Positions 7,806 to 16,144 of a stretch of 35,884 bases of DNA are shown in pieces. The stretch is from Bacillota bacterium. Its GTDB lineage: Bacteria; Bacillota; Clostridia; Oscillospirales; Ruminococcaceae. How positions within the stretch are numbered: position 1 is the first letter of the stretch; every line of letters starts with the position of its first letter. Location: the NCBI GenBank assembly GCA_023431215.1, contig JAEYXR010000098.1:1-35884 (forward strand). The letters run 5' to 3'. The translations under genes and the position numbers were made by a program. The notes beneath the pieces are model-generated. The model was given only the letters and a program-made list of their open reading frames with translations. It was not told the origin of the DNA and made no database searches.

Positions 7806-8335
7806 TGCATATCTCCCCGCAGCTTTTGTGCTACAGAATCACCCTTTAGCGCCCCCGCCAAGGCAAAAGCAAACTCCAGTGCTGCCCCCGGGCCCTTGCC
7901 GGTAATTATGTTTCCGTCACATTCCACCGATGAACCGGTACAAACAGCACCGTTCAGCTCTTTTTCAAAACCGGGGTAACAGGTGGCACGCTTGCCTTTT
8001 AGCAAACCCTTATGCCCCAGCACAAAGGGAGCCGCACAAATTGCTGCAATCCACTTTTGATGCTTGCTGCAGTGTTCCAACAGCTTTTGTACCGTGGAAC
8101 AAGCCTCCAAATTTGCTGCACCGGGCATTCCGCCGGGCAAAACCATCATTTCTACCTTGTCAAAAAGAACTTCATGGTCGGTAAGATCACACAGAACGGT
8201 AATTCCATGTGCACCTGTAATTGTTTTTTCTCCCACGCCCACAATGTAGACCTCAACACCGGCTCGGCGCAAAATATCCACAGGAGCCAGCGCCTCTATT
8301 TCTTCAAATCCTGTTGCCAAAAATACTGCTACCAT
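7796..8335 (-). CDS. DJ-1/PfpI family protein
   Basis: 179-residue single-domain protein of the DJ-1/ThiJ/PfpI superfamily. The nucleophile elbow AAICAAP places the conserved Cys at residue 100, and the conserved acid is in GFEEIEA at 11-12. The glycine-rich turn MVLPGGMPG near 64-72 is also present. DJ-1 relatives act as deglycase/chaperone-like or glyoxalase III proteins; the family is too mixed to pick one. It is co-translated with formyl-THF cyclo-ligase downstream, a pairing that may be operonic only. The ATG start has AAGGAAGG upstream. Confidence 0.92.
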   Translation of the reverse strand: MVAVFLATGFEEIEALAPVDILRRAGVEVYIVGVGEKTITGAHGITVLCDLTDHEVLFDKVEMMVLPGGMPGAANLEACSTVQKLLEHCSKHQKWIAAICAAPFVLGHKGLLKGKRATCYPGFEKELNGAVCTGSSVECDGNIITGKGPGAALEFAFALAGALKGDSVAQKLRGDMQCR

Positions 8336-8551
8336 ATCCAGCCTTCCTTTTATGACAAAATTTAAAGTGATGCCCGGAGCTTTCTAAATTTTCCACCAAA
8401 CACTGTTTTAGATGTGGAAAAGTGTGATGATACTTCCGTTTTTGGTTTATCCTGCTTTTTCAATTAGGGCCTCATCACAAAAACCAAAAATTTAGCAGCT
8501 GATTTTAACAAAGTTTTAGATTTTTTTGCTTCTAAAAACCAAATTTACCTC
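8336..8551. other. Gene-free AT-rich stretch with interlocked inverted repeats
   Basis: Between the GNAT gene end and the DJ-1 gene start, both on -. GTGATGA (8424-8430) is complementary to TCATCAC (8472-8478), and TTTTTGGTTT (8439-8448) to AAACCAAAAA (8481-8490). The two pairs interlock, as a pseudoknot would. A short hairpin, TTAATCT/AGATTAA at 8552-8571, overlaps the GNAT stop. I see no convincing promoter hexamers. Confidence 0.35.
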
Positions 8552-9451
8552 TTAATCTAGAGGCAGATTAAAATACCCATCTGCCATAGTCAAAAGCAGC
8601 TCAGAATTTTGCGCCCTTGCCATGGCAAATGGCCTGGGTTTTAATATATTCTCCCCCAAGGCCGGGCGCATGTCCTCTTTTGCCCAAAGGCGTAGATGCA
8701 GCGAGCGAGGCATAAAACGCTGGCGCAGTGCCGCCACAGCAAGCCCCAAAACAGGCTGGGGCGCCAACAGCTCCTTAACATAGGCTGTGTCCTCAGTTAA
8801 TTCCACTGCGGCGCAGCCCACGGCTTGACCATGCTGCTCCACGGCAAACAGTCCGCCGCCGCTGCTGACTGCCAGTTCCTGCTGGTAGTGGATATGGCAA
8901 AGCTCCCAGTCTGCGTAAATACTGCCCTTTAAACAACTGCGTCGCAGCTGCAAATATTTTTCTGCCTCAATAGGCCGCAAATCAGGCAGCGGTAGACGGA
9001 CACAAGGCAAGGTATCTCCGCTGCCCTCCAAAATAGAAAATACAGGCTGATACCCCCGCTTTTGATAAAAGCCGAACAGCTCCTGTGTTGCAGGTACCAG
9101 CAAAGCAGCTTGTACCCCTTTTTGCATAAGCTGGTGCCAGGCTTCCTCCAGCAGGCGGGTACTGATTCCTCTTCCCTGTGCCTTGGGGTGGGTTGCCACT
9201 GCATAAAAGTAGGCGGCAGAAATTTGTGAGTGAGCTAATTGTATGGTAAGAGGCAACGCATAAGCCATGGCCAGCACACTGCCCTCTTCTTCCCAAATAT
9301 AGCAGGTATCGGGCTGGTAACGCAACTGCAAAAAGGTGGCAGCACTTTCGGTACTGTCACCAAAGCAGAGTATTTGCAGCTCTATCAGCGCATTAAAATC
9401 CTCTTTGCGGGCAAGGCGCACTCCACTCTGCAAAGATATTTGTTCTGCCAT
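8552..9451 (-). CDS. GNAT acetyltransferase with an extended C-terminal half (299 aa)
   Basis: Residues 10-150 form a standard GNAT domain: YAVATHPKAQGRGIS at about 83-97 carries the acetyl-CoA loop QGRGIS, and LFGFYQKRGY is the usual end of the domain. The remaining 150 residues resemble a second, degenerate GNAT-like half, giving a length like the two-domain Eis-type proteins, although that link is only suggestive. The substrate is unknown. The start is ATG with GGAGAC upstream, four bases after the stop of the DUF2156 gene, so the two are likely co-translated. Confidence 0.85.
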   Translation of the reverse strand: MAEQISLQSGVRLARKEDFNALIELQILCFGDSTESAATFLQLRYQPDTCYIWEEEGSVLAMAYALPLTIQLAHSQISAAYFYAVATHPKAQGRGISTRLLEEAWHQLMQKGVQAALLVPATQELFGFYQKRGYQPVFSILEGSGDTLPCVRLPLPDLRPIEAEKYLQLRRSCLKGSIYADWELCHIHYQQELAVSSGGGLFAVEQHGQAVGCAAVELTEDTAYVKELLAPQPVLGLAVAALRQRFMPRSLHLRLWAKEDMRPALGENILKPRPFAMARAQNSELLLTMADGYFNLPLD

Positions 9452-9455
9452 CTTT

Positions 9456-10352
9456 TTAGTCTCCTATCCAAGTTGCAGTAGATTTTTCTACCAAAAGCTC
9501 CGGATAATAAGATAATTTTGCCTTACGCAAGCCCTCATCACCGGTATCATCTTCACGATTGATAAGAGTGATATGGGGGTAAAGGGTAAGCAGGTACCGA
9601 ACCATCTCACGGTTGATCATAGGGTATGCACCTTGAATATTGGAAAAAGCCTTTTCAATGTGAACATCCACAGCGTGGGTACCCAGAAGTGATGCCATGG
9701 AGTAGGCCACAACACCATGCTCCGGGGTACGCAGCAGGCCGCCAACAAGCCCCAACTCCTTAAAATACTTAAAGCACCGACGTACGGCACAGCTTTCGTC
9801 CCGCAAGCCTTCACTTTTTTTACAGTCGTTAAATTCACACCACTTACGGTTCATTTCCAAAGCTTCGTCAAGGTTTTCCTCGGTCAGAGGCTCAAAGCTC
9901 CAGCCGGGATTATCCTGTACAAAACGGTTGATGTGGTTGCGCTTGCCGTGGAGCTTTTTACCAGCCAGTGATGCCATCTTTTGTGCATCATACGCATAGT
10001 CATAAAAGTCACGCATTTCTACAAACTCAAATTCTTTGGGATAAAGTTCCTCCAGCTCTTTGCGCTCGTTGGGGTTATTGCCCCAAATGATAAGCTTTTT
10101 GTCTTGCTGGCGGCAATATTCAACCATGGCGTCTATGGCAACACGCAAATCGCCCTCCCCCATGGGATGATAAAAGGCATCGGAGCTTTTGATAAACAGC
10201 CAGCCGTCCTGCTCGCAAAGCTGCTGGTCATAAATTTTTGCCCACATAAACAGGGTGGCAAAATTACGGTTGCATTCAATGCGGTTGCGCAGAGCCAGAT
10301 ACCGCTCTACTAAATCCTTGTCCTCAATGGTAATGGGTCTAAATTCCAACAT
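9456..10352 (-). CDS. DUF2156 / phosphatidylglycerol lysyltransferase-domain protein (298 aa)
   Basis: Begins MLEFRPITIEDKD and continues with the NFATLFMW segment seen near the N-terminus of DUF2156 proteins. This fold is two tandem GNAT-like domains, related to the catalytic part of MprF, which moves aminoacyl groups from tRNA to lipids. Here there is no membrane flippase part, so this is a soluble stand-alone member whose substrate is unknown. I chose the ATG at 10352 because the frame upstream is low-quality coding and AAAGGCG precedes this ATG. It sits between tmk upstream and the two-half GNAT gene downstream, separated from tmk by a 170-base leader. Confidence 0.85.
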   Translation of the reverse strand: MLEFRPITIEDKDLVERYLALRNRIECNRNFATLFMWAKIYDQQLCEQDGWLFIKSSDAFYHPMGEGDLRVAIDAMVEYCRQQDKKLIIWGNNPNERKELEELYPKEFEFVEMRDFYDYAYDAQKMASLAGKKLHGKRNHINRFVQDNPGWSFEPLTEENLDEALEMNRKWCEFNDCKKSEGLRDESCAVRRCFKYFKELGLVGGLLRTPEHGVVAYSMASLLGTHAVDVHIEKAFSNIQGAYPMINREMVRYLLTLYPHITLINREDDTGDEGLRKAKLSYYPELLVEKSTATWIGD

Positions 10353-10522
10353 AAAAAGGTTCGCCTTTCTTTGGGGTATTTCCCCACATGATGTTTCTTG
10401 TGACGCAGATGGTTGTGAAACAAAGCTGCGTCCTATGTCCGGATAGTGTCTGCCAACAACATACATCTACGTTTTAGCGCATCTGTCTTAGCCGGTACTT
10501 GATAAAGATTTACTGTATTATT
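10353..10522 (-). promoter_or_regulatory. Leader of the DUF2156 gene with two hairpins
   Basis: Read on the - strand, GACGCAG and CTGCGTC (10402-10408 with 10426-10432) form a 7-bp stem with an inner ACAA/TTGT pairing. GGGG-N5-CCCC (10373-10385) forms a second stem just before the ribosome binding site. I recognise no known riboswitch. It may be a leader or just the gap after tmk. Confidence 0.35.
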
Positions 10523-11203
10523 TTATACCAAATCAGCCGATAGGTTCAGTGACCGGGTTACATACTGCCAAATGGTATTGGCAATTGTCTGTGGCGGCAG
10601 CGGCTGATGGTCTTGGGCACAAGGTACCACCTGCCACCCTTCGTGGGCAGCACCAAACAGCGCAGCCTGCCGGCAGTTAAGAAGGTAAGCAAAATCCGCT
10701 TCATGAATATCCCGCTTTGCTTCGTTGCCCTGGTAGCGCCCGGAGATAAGCTTTTTGGAAACCTCCGGAGGCATGTCCAGATATAACACCAAATCTGGTT
10801 TTGGAATGCCCGCACGATTATATTCCAAATCCTTTTGCCAGCTTAAATATTCTTCCCAGCGCTCCTTTGGCAGCTTGGACATTTGATGAGGGATGTTGGA
10901 GGTGGCATAGCGGTCGGCTACAATGACGGTATCTTCCTCATAATCCTGTTGCCAGTGACGGACAAAGCTGGCATAGCGGTCTACCGCATAAAACAGTGAG
11001 GCTGCCCATGCGTTGACATCTCCCACGCCACCCAGTTCTCCGCCCAGGTACATTTTAACCAGTGTGGAGGATGGGTCGTTATAATCCGGAAAGGTAATGT
11101 GACGGTATCTGACACCCAGCTGCTCCAGCTTGCTGCACAACAATCTGGTCTGCGTGGCTTTGCCGCTTCCGTCCAATCCCTCAATGACAAGTAGCTTACC
11201 CAT
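10523..11203 (-). CDS. tmk: Thymidylate kinase
   Basis: Phosphorylates dTMP to dTDP. The P-loop is GLDGSGKAT at residues 9-17, followed by TFPDY (37-41) and the ADRY motif near 96-99 with the neighbouring TSN. A basic LID-like region, SGRYQGNEAKRD, lies near 154-165. At 226 residues it is slightly longer than the bacterial mean. It lies 51 bases downstream of thyX, so the enzyme that makes dTMP and the one that phosphorylates it are side by side. The ATG start has only a weak ribosome binding site. Confidence 0.92.
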   Translation of the reverse strand: MGKLLVIEGLDGSGKATQTRLLCSKLEQLGVRYRHITFPDYNDPSSTLVKMYLGGELGGVGDVNAWAASLFYAVDRYASFVRHWQQDYEEDTVIVADRYATSNIPHQMSKLPKERWEEYLSWQKDLEYNRAGIPKPDLVLYLDMPPEVSKKLISGRYQGNEAKRDIHEADFAYLLNCRQAALFGAAHEGWQVVPCAQDHQPLPPQTIANTIWQYVTRSLNLSADLV

Positions 11204-11254
11204 AATAAAAAAGCTTCATTCCTTCCCTGATATCAGTGTATCCCAACATAGCAG

Positions 11255-12019
11255 TTATTTTACATGAGGATTATATTTTGCCCGCATCTCTGCCATTTTG
11301 CCACAGGACATTTTGCCCTCGGGGCAAGCTCCTGCAGCACAGGGCGGGCCGCTTTTGGCAAAAAGATTGGGCGCAACATCACGGCAAAGAAACAGCATCT
11401 GTTCCGCAAGCTCCCTGATTTCCCACTGGGCACGCTGGCAGCAGCGGTGGCGGAAAAAGTTTTGCAGACTTCTGGCGTTCATGGTAACTATCATTTTGGT
11501 GTCGCAAGCATTGGGAAGCACAAAGCGAGCATCCTCAATGGCCATTTTTTCGGCATTGCGGGCAGCGGTTTTTTCGTCTTTGCCCTGAGCAAATAATGCT
11601 GCTTTATGCTTTTCTTTCAGTATGGCAGCAAGTTTTTGGTAGCTTTCCTCCGCATTCTGCATTGCCTGCAAAAATATGGCCTTGGCCTCGGCGTCTACGG
11701 CAATTTCGGGGGGCAGCACATAGTCAAAGCCGTCCTCTTTGACATACCGTTGGCTTTGCACGCTGTAGGAGGCAATGCGGTGGCGGGTAATTTGCGCCAG
11801 CAGCGCGCGGCTTACGCCTTCGATGGCAAAGGTAAAGCTTGCGTGCTCAATGGGACTTTCGTGGCCGATTTCGCTGAGCATCTCCACAAAAGAAGCTGTT
11901 TTTTCCGGGGTAAGGCCCTCCAGTATATCCTCCACACCGGCGGCGCTGTAGCACAGCTTGGCTGCTGCTGCCACGGTCTGCTCCGGGTTGGGGGTATGGG
12001 ACAATAAGGTTACTTTCAT
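11255..12019 (-). CDS. thyX: Flavin-dependent thymidylate synthase
   Basis: Makes dTMP from dUMP using methylene-THF, FAD and NADPH, without consuming THF to DHF. The ThyX signature RHRIASYSVQSQRY is at residues 79-92, with the SPIEHASF segment near 55-62. The C-terminal tail holds a cysteine cluster (PPCAAGACPEG followed by SCGKM), a feature seen in some clostridial ThyX proteins. The ATG at 12019 is preferred over the TTG one codon earlier. It precedes tmk and follows the DUF6440 gene on the same strand. Use of ThyX instead of ThyA fits the low demand for DHF reductase in these anaerobes; no folA is seen here. Confidence 0.96.
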   Translation of the reverse strand: MKVTLLSHTPNPEQTVAAAAKLCYSAAGVEDILEGLTPEKTASFVEMLSEIGHESPIEHASFTFAIEGVSRALLAQITRHRIASYSVQSQRYVKEDGFDYVLPPEIAVDAEAKAIFLQAMQNAEESYQKLAAILKEKHKAALFAQGKDEKTAARNAEKMAIEDARFVLPNACDTKMIVTMNARSLQNFFRHRCCQRAQWEIRELAEQMLFLCRDVAPNLFAKSGPPCAAGACPEGKMSCGKMAEMRAKYNPHVK

Positions 12020-12070
12020 CAATCTACACCATCCAAAAATCTATCAATCTCTTAGTTGTTATCTATACTA

Positions 12071-12262
12071 TCAGTCTTTCTTCCAAACACTTGGGTTGGA
12101 AATAACAGGCTTGCCGTCAGACCCCAATAGCGGGGTCAGTCCGCCGGAATAGCCCGAAACATGGTACATATAATTGACACCGGTCTGGGTATCTACCCAG
12201 ATTTCTGTCACAGTCATGGTGCCCTCTTCGTGTACTTTGATAAAGCGTTTTTCTTTGGCCAT
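12071..12262 (-). CDS. DUF6440 family small protein (63 aa)
   Basis: Matches my recollection of DUF6440: RFIKV at the start, TEIWVDTQTGVNYMY in the middle and SGYSGGLTPLL near the end. Function is unknown. The start has a textbook AGGAGG six bases upstream. It leads the thyX-tmk run on the same strand with a 51-base gap, so it may be co-transcribed. No signal peptide or membrane segment. Confidence 0.82.
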   Translation of the reverse strand: MAKEKRFIKVHEEGTMTVTEIWVDTQTGVNYMYHVSGYSGGLTPLLGSDGKPVISNPSVWKKD

Positions 12263-12581
12263 GCTTTTGCCTCCTAAAGTTTATCTCTGTTTTGCTTTGA
12301 TACAGCTAGCGGGTATGATGCTCATTTTGTTGGCAAAAAACCTCCATCATATCGAGCTAAACAAACGGTTGGAAGATGCGTATATGCGAGCCGGGAATTG
12401 ATAAAGGGTATTATATAAAAACACTTCATTTGTTGCTTTGCAAGTCTGCTCCGCATTTCCTTGAGTTCATTTGACGCAAATTAAGAAAACTGTTCCTTGC
12501 CCTGTTGACTTGGCTGAAACCCCCGCAAGATAAGTGCGCCAAAATACGTTTCAGGGTACTTGTCCCTCATGCATCCCGGTT
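12263..12581. other. 319-base gene-free stretch
   Basis: Lies between the transglutaminase-like gene end and the DUF6440 gene start, both on -. A stem CTGAAAC/GTTTCAG (12514-12520 and 12548-12554) encloses CGCA/TGCG; with no T-run it is not a clean terminator. On + there is a 28-codon frame at 12315-12401 with no ribosome binding site. I see no known RNA motif. Confidence 0.5.
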
Positions 12582-13436
12582 TTATTCCAAAACCGGAACC
12601 ATCTCTGCATTGATATTGCATAGTTTGCTCAACCCTTTGCATTCAAAATGGTCCTTACCCGTAAACAGCTTGATGTAATAATTTGGAACACCCACTTTGC
12701 CCTGCTGTGTATCTACGGGAATCCATCCATAATCCTTTAGGTAAAATTCCGCCCAGGCGTAATAGGAAAGCTGAGTTTGTTTTCCGTGCAACTCCTGATG
12801 CAGCTGAGCAACCCCTACCACATACCTGGCGGGAATGCCCAAAGCGCGCATGGTTGCAATAAATGTATTGGCATAGTCTGTGCAGTATCCTTTCCTGCGG
12901 GTGATGGTGGTTTTGGCGCTTTGCGGAGGTGTGTTCCCGTAGAAAATATCATCGTCAATCTCGTTGTCGTAGCTAATGTTTTGAGTATTCCAGCTAAGCG
13001 CCTTTGACACAATGCCCATTATGCTGGTCTGCCCCTTGGCAAACTCTGCTGCCAGTTCTGTCACCAACAAATCTTCGCTTTCAATGAGCTCCGTTGGCTC
13101 TAAATACTGCAAGACCACCTCATCGTATTCATAGCGCTCATAAGGAACAGTCGGCAGGCTAAAATAGCTTTGATTTTTGACCAATACCGAAGCCTGATAG
13201 CGGGGCTTATGGGAAAATACCTTTGCAATCTTTTGTGGATAGCTGTCTACAGAGGCAATATCCATTTCAGCAGCGGTGACAATATACTTCACAGCACCCG
13301 CATAGTCCTCACTAAAGTTATATGGGGTGTTGTTATAAGCCGGTGTTTTTTCATAGCTCCCAACTGCTTTTACCATTATTAAAACCAATAATAAGAGAAT
13401 AAGGTCAATGTACTTTTTGTCTATTGTTTTTACCAT
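12582..13436 (-). CDS. Membrane-anchored transglutaminase-like protein lacking the catalytic His
   Basis: 284 residues: an N-terminal membrane segment (about 9-25) and then an extracytoplasmic part with a transglutaminase-core domain. The Cys motif RKGYCTDYANTF places the nucleophile at residue 185, with the usual LGIPARYVVG after it. The His motif, normally HAW.E, reads YAWAE with Tyr226 (codon TAC at 12759-12761), while the Asp of WIPVD is kept at 242. Family members usually need Cys, His and Asp for protease or cross-linking activity, so this one may be inactive, or may act by binding. The start has AGGGGG about twelve bases upstream. It lies 68 bases after pcrA on the same strand. Confidence 0.85.
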   Translation of the reverse strand: MVKTIDKKYIDLILLLLVLIMVKAVGSYEKTPAYNNTPYNFSEDYAGAVKYIVTAAEMDIASVDSYPQKIAKVFSHKPRYQASVLVKNQSYFSLPTVPYERYEYDEVVLQYLEPTELIESEDLLVTELAAEFAKGQTSIMGIVSKALSWNTQNISYDNEIDDDIFYGNTPPQSAKTTITRRKGYCTDYANTFIATMRALGIPARYVVGVAQLHQELHGKQTQLSYYAWAEFYLKDYGWIPVDTQQGKVGVPNYYIKLFTGKDHFECKGLSKLCNINAEMVPVLE

Positions 13437-13504
13437 GGCAGCACATCCCCCTGCGTTCGGTTGTTATTGACAGAACATTTCTGGGAGCTAAAGCCTACGC
13501 AAAT

Positions 13505-15850
13505 TTACAACTTAGTCAGTTTAGCAAAGGTGGCCATAATGCGCTTGGTGCCCACCTTGTCAAAGGCAATTTCTACCATATGGTCTCCACCCATGGGTGT
13601 TACCGAAATTACCATACCCTCGCCAAACACCCGGTGCCCCACACGGTCACCGGCTTTGATGGTAAAGGGTGCGGCAGGCTCTTTGGGTGCAATGGGGCGG
13701 GGCGGCGCCACGGCTGCGGGCTGGGGGCGTGTATGAGTATTTTGCCACTGGCGGGCAGTATCGTCCTGAAAGTCTGCCAGCTCTTTGGGTATCTCCTGTA
13801 TAAAACGGGAACGGCGGTTGCGGGTGGTGCGTCCAAAAAGCATCCGCTCTGCGGCACTGGTAAGATACAGTTTCTTTTTGGCGCGGGTAATGCCCACATA
13901 GGCAAGCCTGCGCTCCTCCTCAATTTCCTTGGGGTCGGTAATGGACTGCATGCCCGGAAAAATGCCCTCTTCCATACCGGGGATAAAGACATAAGGGAAC
14001 TCCAAGCCCTTGGCGGAGTGCATGGTCATCATGATGACAGCATCGTCACCTTCCTCCAGCTTGTCCAGGTCGGTGTACAAGGCAATTTCCTCCAAAAAGC
14101 CGGACAAAGAAGGGTCCTCGGTCTCCTCTACATATTTTGCAACGGTGGTTCGCAGCTCTTCCACGTTTTCCAGTCTGCCCTGGCTTTCAAAATCCTTTTT
14201 GGCGGCAAGGGCAGCGGTGTAGCCGGTGTGCTCCAATGTCATATCCAGTAGTGTGGCAAGGTCTTCTTCCTCTGCGGCCTCTATCAGGTCACGCATCACA
14301 GCGGCAAATCCCCGCAGGGCTGCCGCTTTTTTTGATAACGGAGCGTATTGGTCTGCTTCGGAGATCACTTCAAAAACAGTCTGTCCCAGTGTTTCGGCAA
14401 TCTCTACCGCCGTAGACACCGTGGCATCACCAATGCCCCGCTTAGGCTCGTTGATAATGCGCTTAAGGCGCAGGGTATCCGACGGGTTGTTGATGACGCT
14501 TAAGTAGGCTAGTACATCCTTGATTTCTTTGCGGTCAAAGAACTTTAATCCGCCTACAATGCGGTAGGGAATATCCTGACGGATAAAGGATTGCTCCAGA
14601 GTACCGGATTGTGCGTTCATCCGGTATAGCACGGCGTGGTCACCGTAGCGGGCACCTTCCTCTACGTTGGTACGAATCTGCCGGGCAATATAGGCAGCCT
14701 CGCTGCGCTCATCCGGGGCGTTGTAGGACTGAATGTTTTCGCCCTCGCCATTGTCTGTCCACAGGGTCTTTCCCTTACGCTGGGTGTTGTGGCTGATGAC
14801 CGCATTGGCTGCATCTAATATTTTGGAGGTGCAACGGTAGTTTTGCTCCAGGCGGATTACCTTGGTAGCTCCAAACTGATTTTCAAAGCTTAGAATATTC
14901 TCAATGGTTGCACCGCGGAATTTATATATACTCTGGTCATCATCGCCCACCACGCAGATGTTATGATGCTTGGCTGCTAGCATTCCTACCAGCAAGTACT
15001 GGATGTGGTTGGTATCCTGATACTCATCTACCATAATAAACTTCCAGCGGTTTTGATATTTTTCCAGCACCTCTGGGTATTTTTGAAACAAGCGTACGGT
15101 GAGTACAATGAGGTCGTCAAAGTCCAGTGCATTGGCAGCTTTCAGCTTGCGCTGGTACGCATCGTACACCTTGGCGGCTATCTGAAAAGCATAGTTATCA
15201 CCACCGGACTTGGCAAGGTCGTTTGCGCTCCATAGCTTATCCTTGGCGTTAGAAATAAGCCCTAGCAGCATTTTGGGGGCAAAATTCTTTTCGTTAATAT
15301 GAAGGTCGGCCAAACATTCTTTAATCACCCGGACGCTGTCGTCGGTGTCATAAATGGTAAAACTGCTTTTGTAACCAAGGGCGGTAATTTCACTGCGCAA
15401 AATACGCAGGCACATAGAATGAAAGGTAGCCGCAGCCACCTCCTCCCCTACCGCACCCAGGCTGTCGGTAAGGCGCTGGCGCAGCTCTCCTGCCGCCTTG
15501 TTGGTAAAGGTAATGGCCAGTACATTCCAGGGCCGGGGGCGTCTTACTGCTATTAGGTCGGCGGCAGCCTCCAAATGAGAACCGTCTTTTGCGCAGGCCC
15601 GCAGCAGTTCCATCTGGGTTTCTGTAAGGCTGGGTATATCATCACTGTCAGAAGCACAGCCAAAGCGCAGCAAATTTGCCACGCGGTTGATGAGTACCGT
15701 GGTTTTGCCGCTACCTGCACCTGCCAGAATCAGCACCGGACCGCGGGTAGTATATACTGCATCCCGCTGCATATCGTTAAGACGCCCAAAGGCATGCTCT
15801 AAAATTTGTTTTTTTAAAGACCGAAACTCGGACTCGTATACTTCGTTCAT
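13505..15850 (-). CDS. pcrA: ATP-dependent DNA helicase PcrA/UvrD
   Basis: Superfamily 1 3'-5' helicase acting in nucleotide excision repair and in removing RecA or clashing transcription complexes. The Walker A motif AGAGSGKTT is at residues 43-51; motif II DEYQD, motif III DDDQSIYKFRGA, motif IV LEQNYRC and motif VI VGITRAKK follow in order. The C-terminal tail ends in a PcrA-type domain with VGHRVFGEG. There is an insertion of about 45 residues between motifs I and Ia (about 62-108). The ATG at 15850 was chosen, with GGAAGGG upstream; frames before it are not coding-like. At 781 residues the length is normal. Confidence 0.97.
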   Translation of the reverse strand: MNEVYESEFRSLKKQILEHAFGRLNDMQRDAVYTTRGPVLILAGAGSGKTTVLINRVANLLRFGCASDSDDIPSLTETQMELLRACAKDGSHLEAAADLIAVRRPRPWNVLAITFTNKAAGELRQRLTDSLGAVGEEVAAATFHSMCLRILRSEITALGYKSSFTIYDTDDSVRVIKECLADLHINEKNFAPKMLLGLISNAKDKLWSANDLAKSGGDNYAFQIAAKVYDAYQRKLKAANALDFDDLIVLTVRLFQKYPEVLEKYQNRWKFIMVDEYQDTNHIQYLLVGMLAAKHHNICVVGDDDQSIYKFRGATIENILSFENQFGATKVIRLEQNYRCTSKILDAANAVISHNTQRKGKTLWTDNGEGENIQSYNAPDERSEAAYIARQIRTNVEEGARYGDHAVLYRMNAQSGTLEQSFIRQDIPYRIVGGLKFFDRKEIKDVLAYLSVINNPSDTLRLKRIINEPKRGIGDATVSTAVEIAETLGQTVFEVISEADQYAPLSKKAAALRGFAAVMRDLIEAAEEEDLATLLDMTLEHTGYTAALAAKKDFESQGRLENVEELRTTVAKYVEETEDPSLSGFLEEIALYTDLDKLEEGDDAVIMMTMHSAKGLEFPYVFIPGMEEGIFPGMQSITDPKEIEEERRLAYVGITRAKKKLYLTSAAERMLFGRTTRNRRSRFIQEIPKELADFQDDTARQWQNTHTRPQPAAVAPPRPIAPKEPAAPFTIKAGDRVGHRVFGEGMVISVTPMGGDHMVEIAFDKVGTKRIMATFAKLTKL

Positions 15851-16144
15851 ATAAATCATCCCTTCCGCCGCAATGCGCCAGCACTTAACAATGCTGTTTT
15901 TCAAAGGATATACGCAAAGTCAGCAAGCCCAGGTACACAAAAACCCCTGACTGCACCCATCATTCTTTCAGGGCCAACCCAGTAGAATCTTTCATACCAA
16001 ATCTATCAATAAGCCCTGTTTTTCAGGCGCTGTTTTAACAAACCTAACTATGCTTTAGTATATCACATTGTTGGTTATGGAGACAACCCGCACCTACATA
16101 TACTTTCTTATGGCTTACACCCGTAAAGAGAGGGGGACCCCGTA
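15851..16144. other. Divergent gap between pcrA and the M23 peptidase gene
   Basis: On the - strand, CCCTGA/TCAGGG (15945-15950 and 15968-15973) forms a stem followed by a T-run (the A-run at 15939-15943), a terminator-like element inside the presumed pcrA leader. On + there is a weak promoter (16035-16064). AGCCCTG...CAGGCGCT at about 16011-16031 forms a further small hairpin. Confidence 0.45.
16035..16064 (+). promoter_or_regulatory. Possible SigA promoter for the M23 peptidase gene
   Basis: TTAACA, 18 bases, TATATC. Four of six bases match in the -10, so the call is tentative. It would give a leader of about 75 bases. Confidence 0.3.

Noticed and set aside
12315..12401. 28-codon frame on + with a charged end
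   Set aside because: No ribosome binding site or promoter; too short to judge without comparison.
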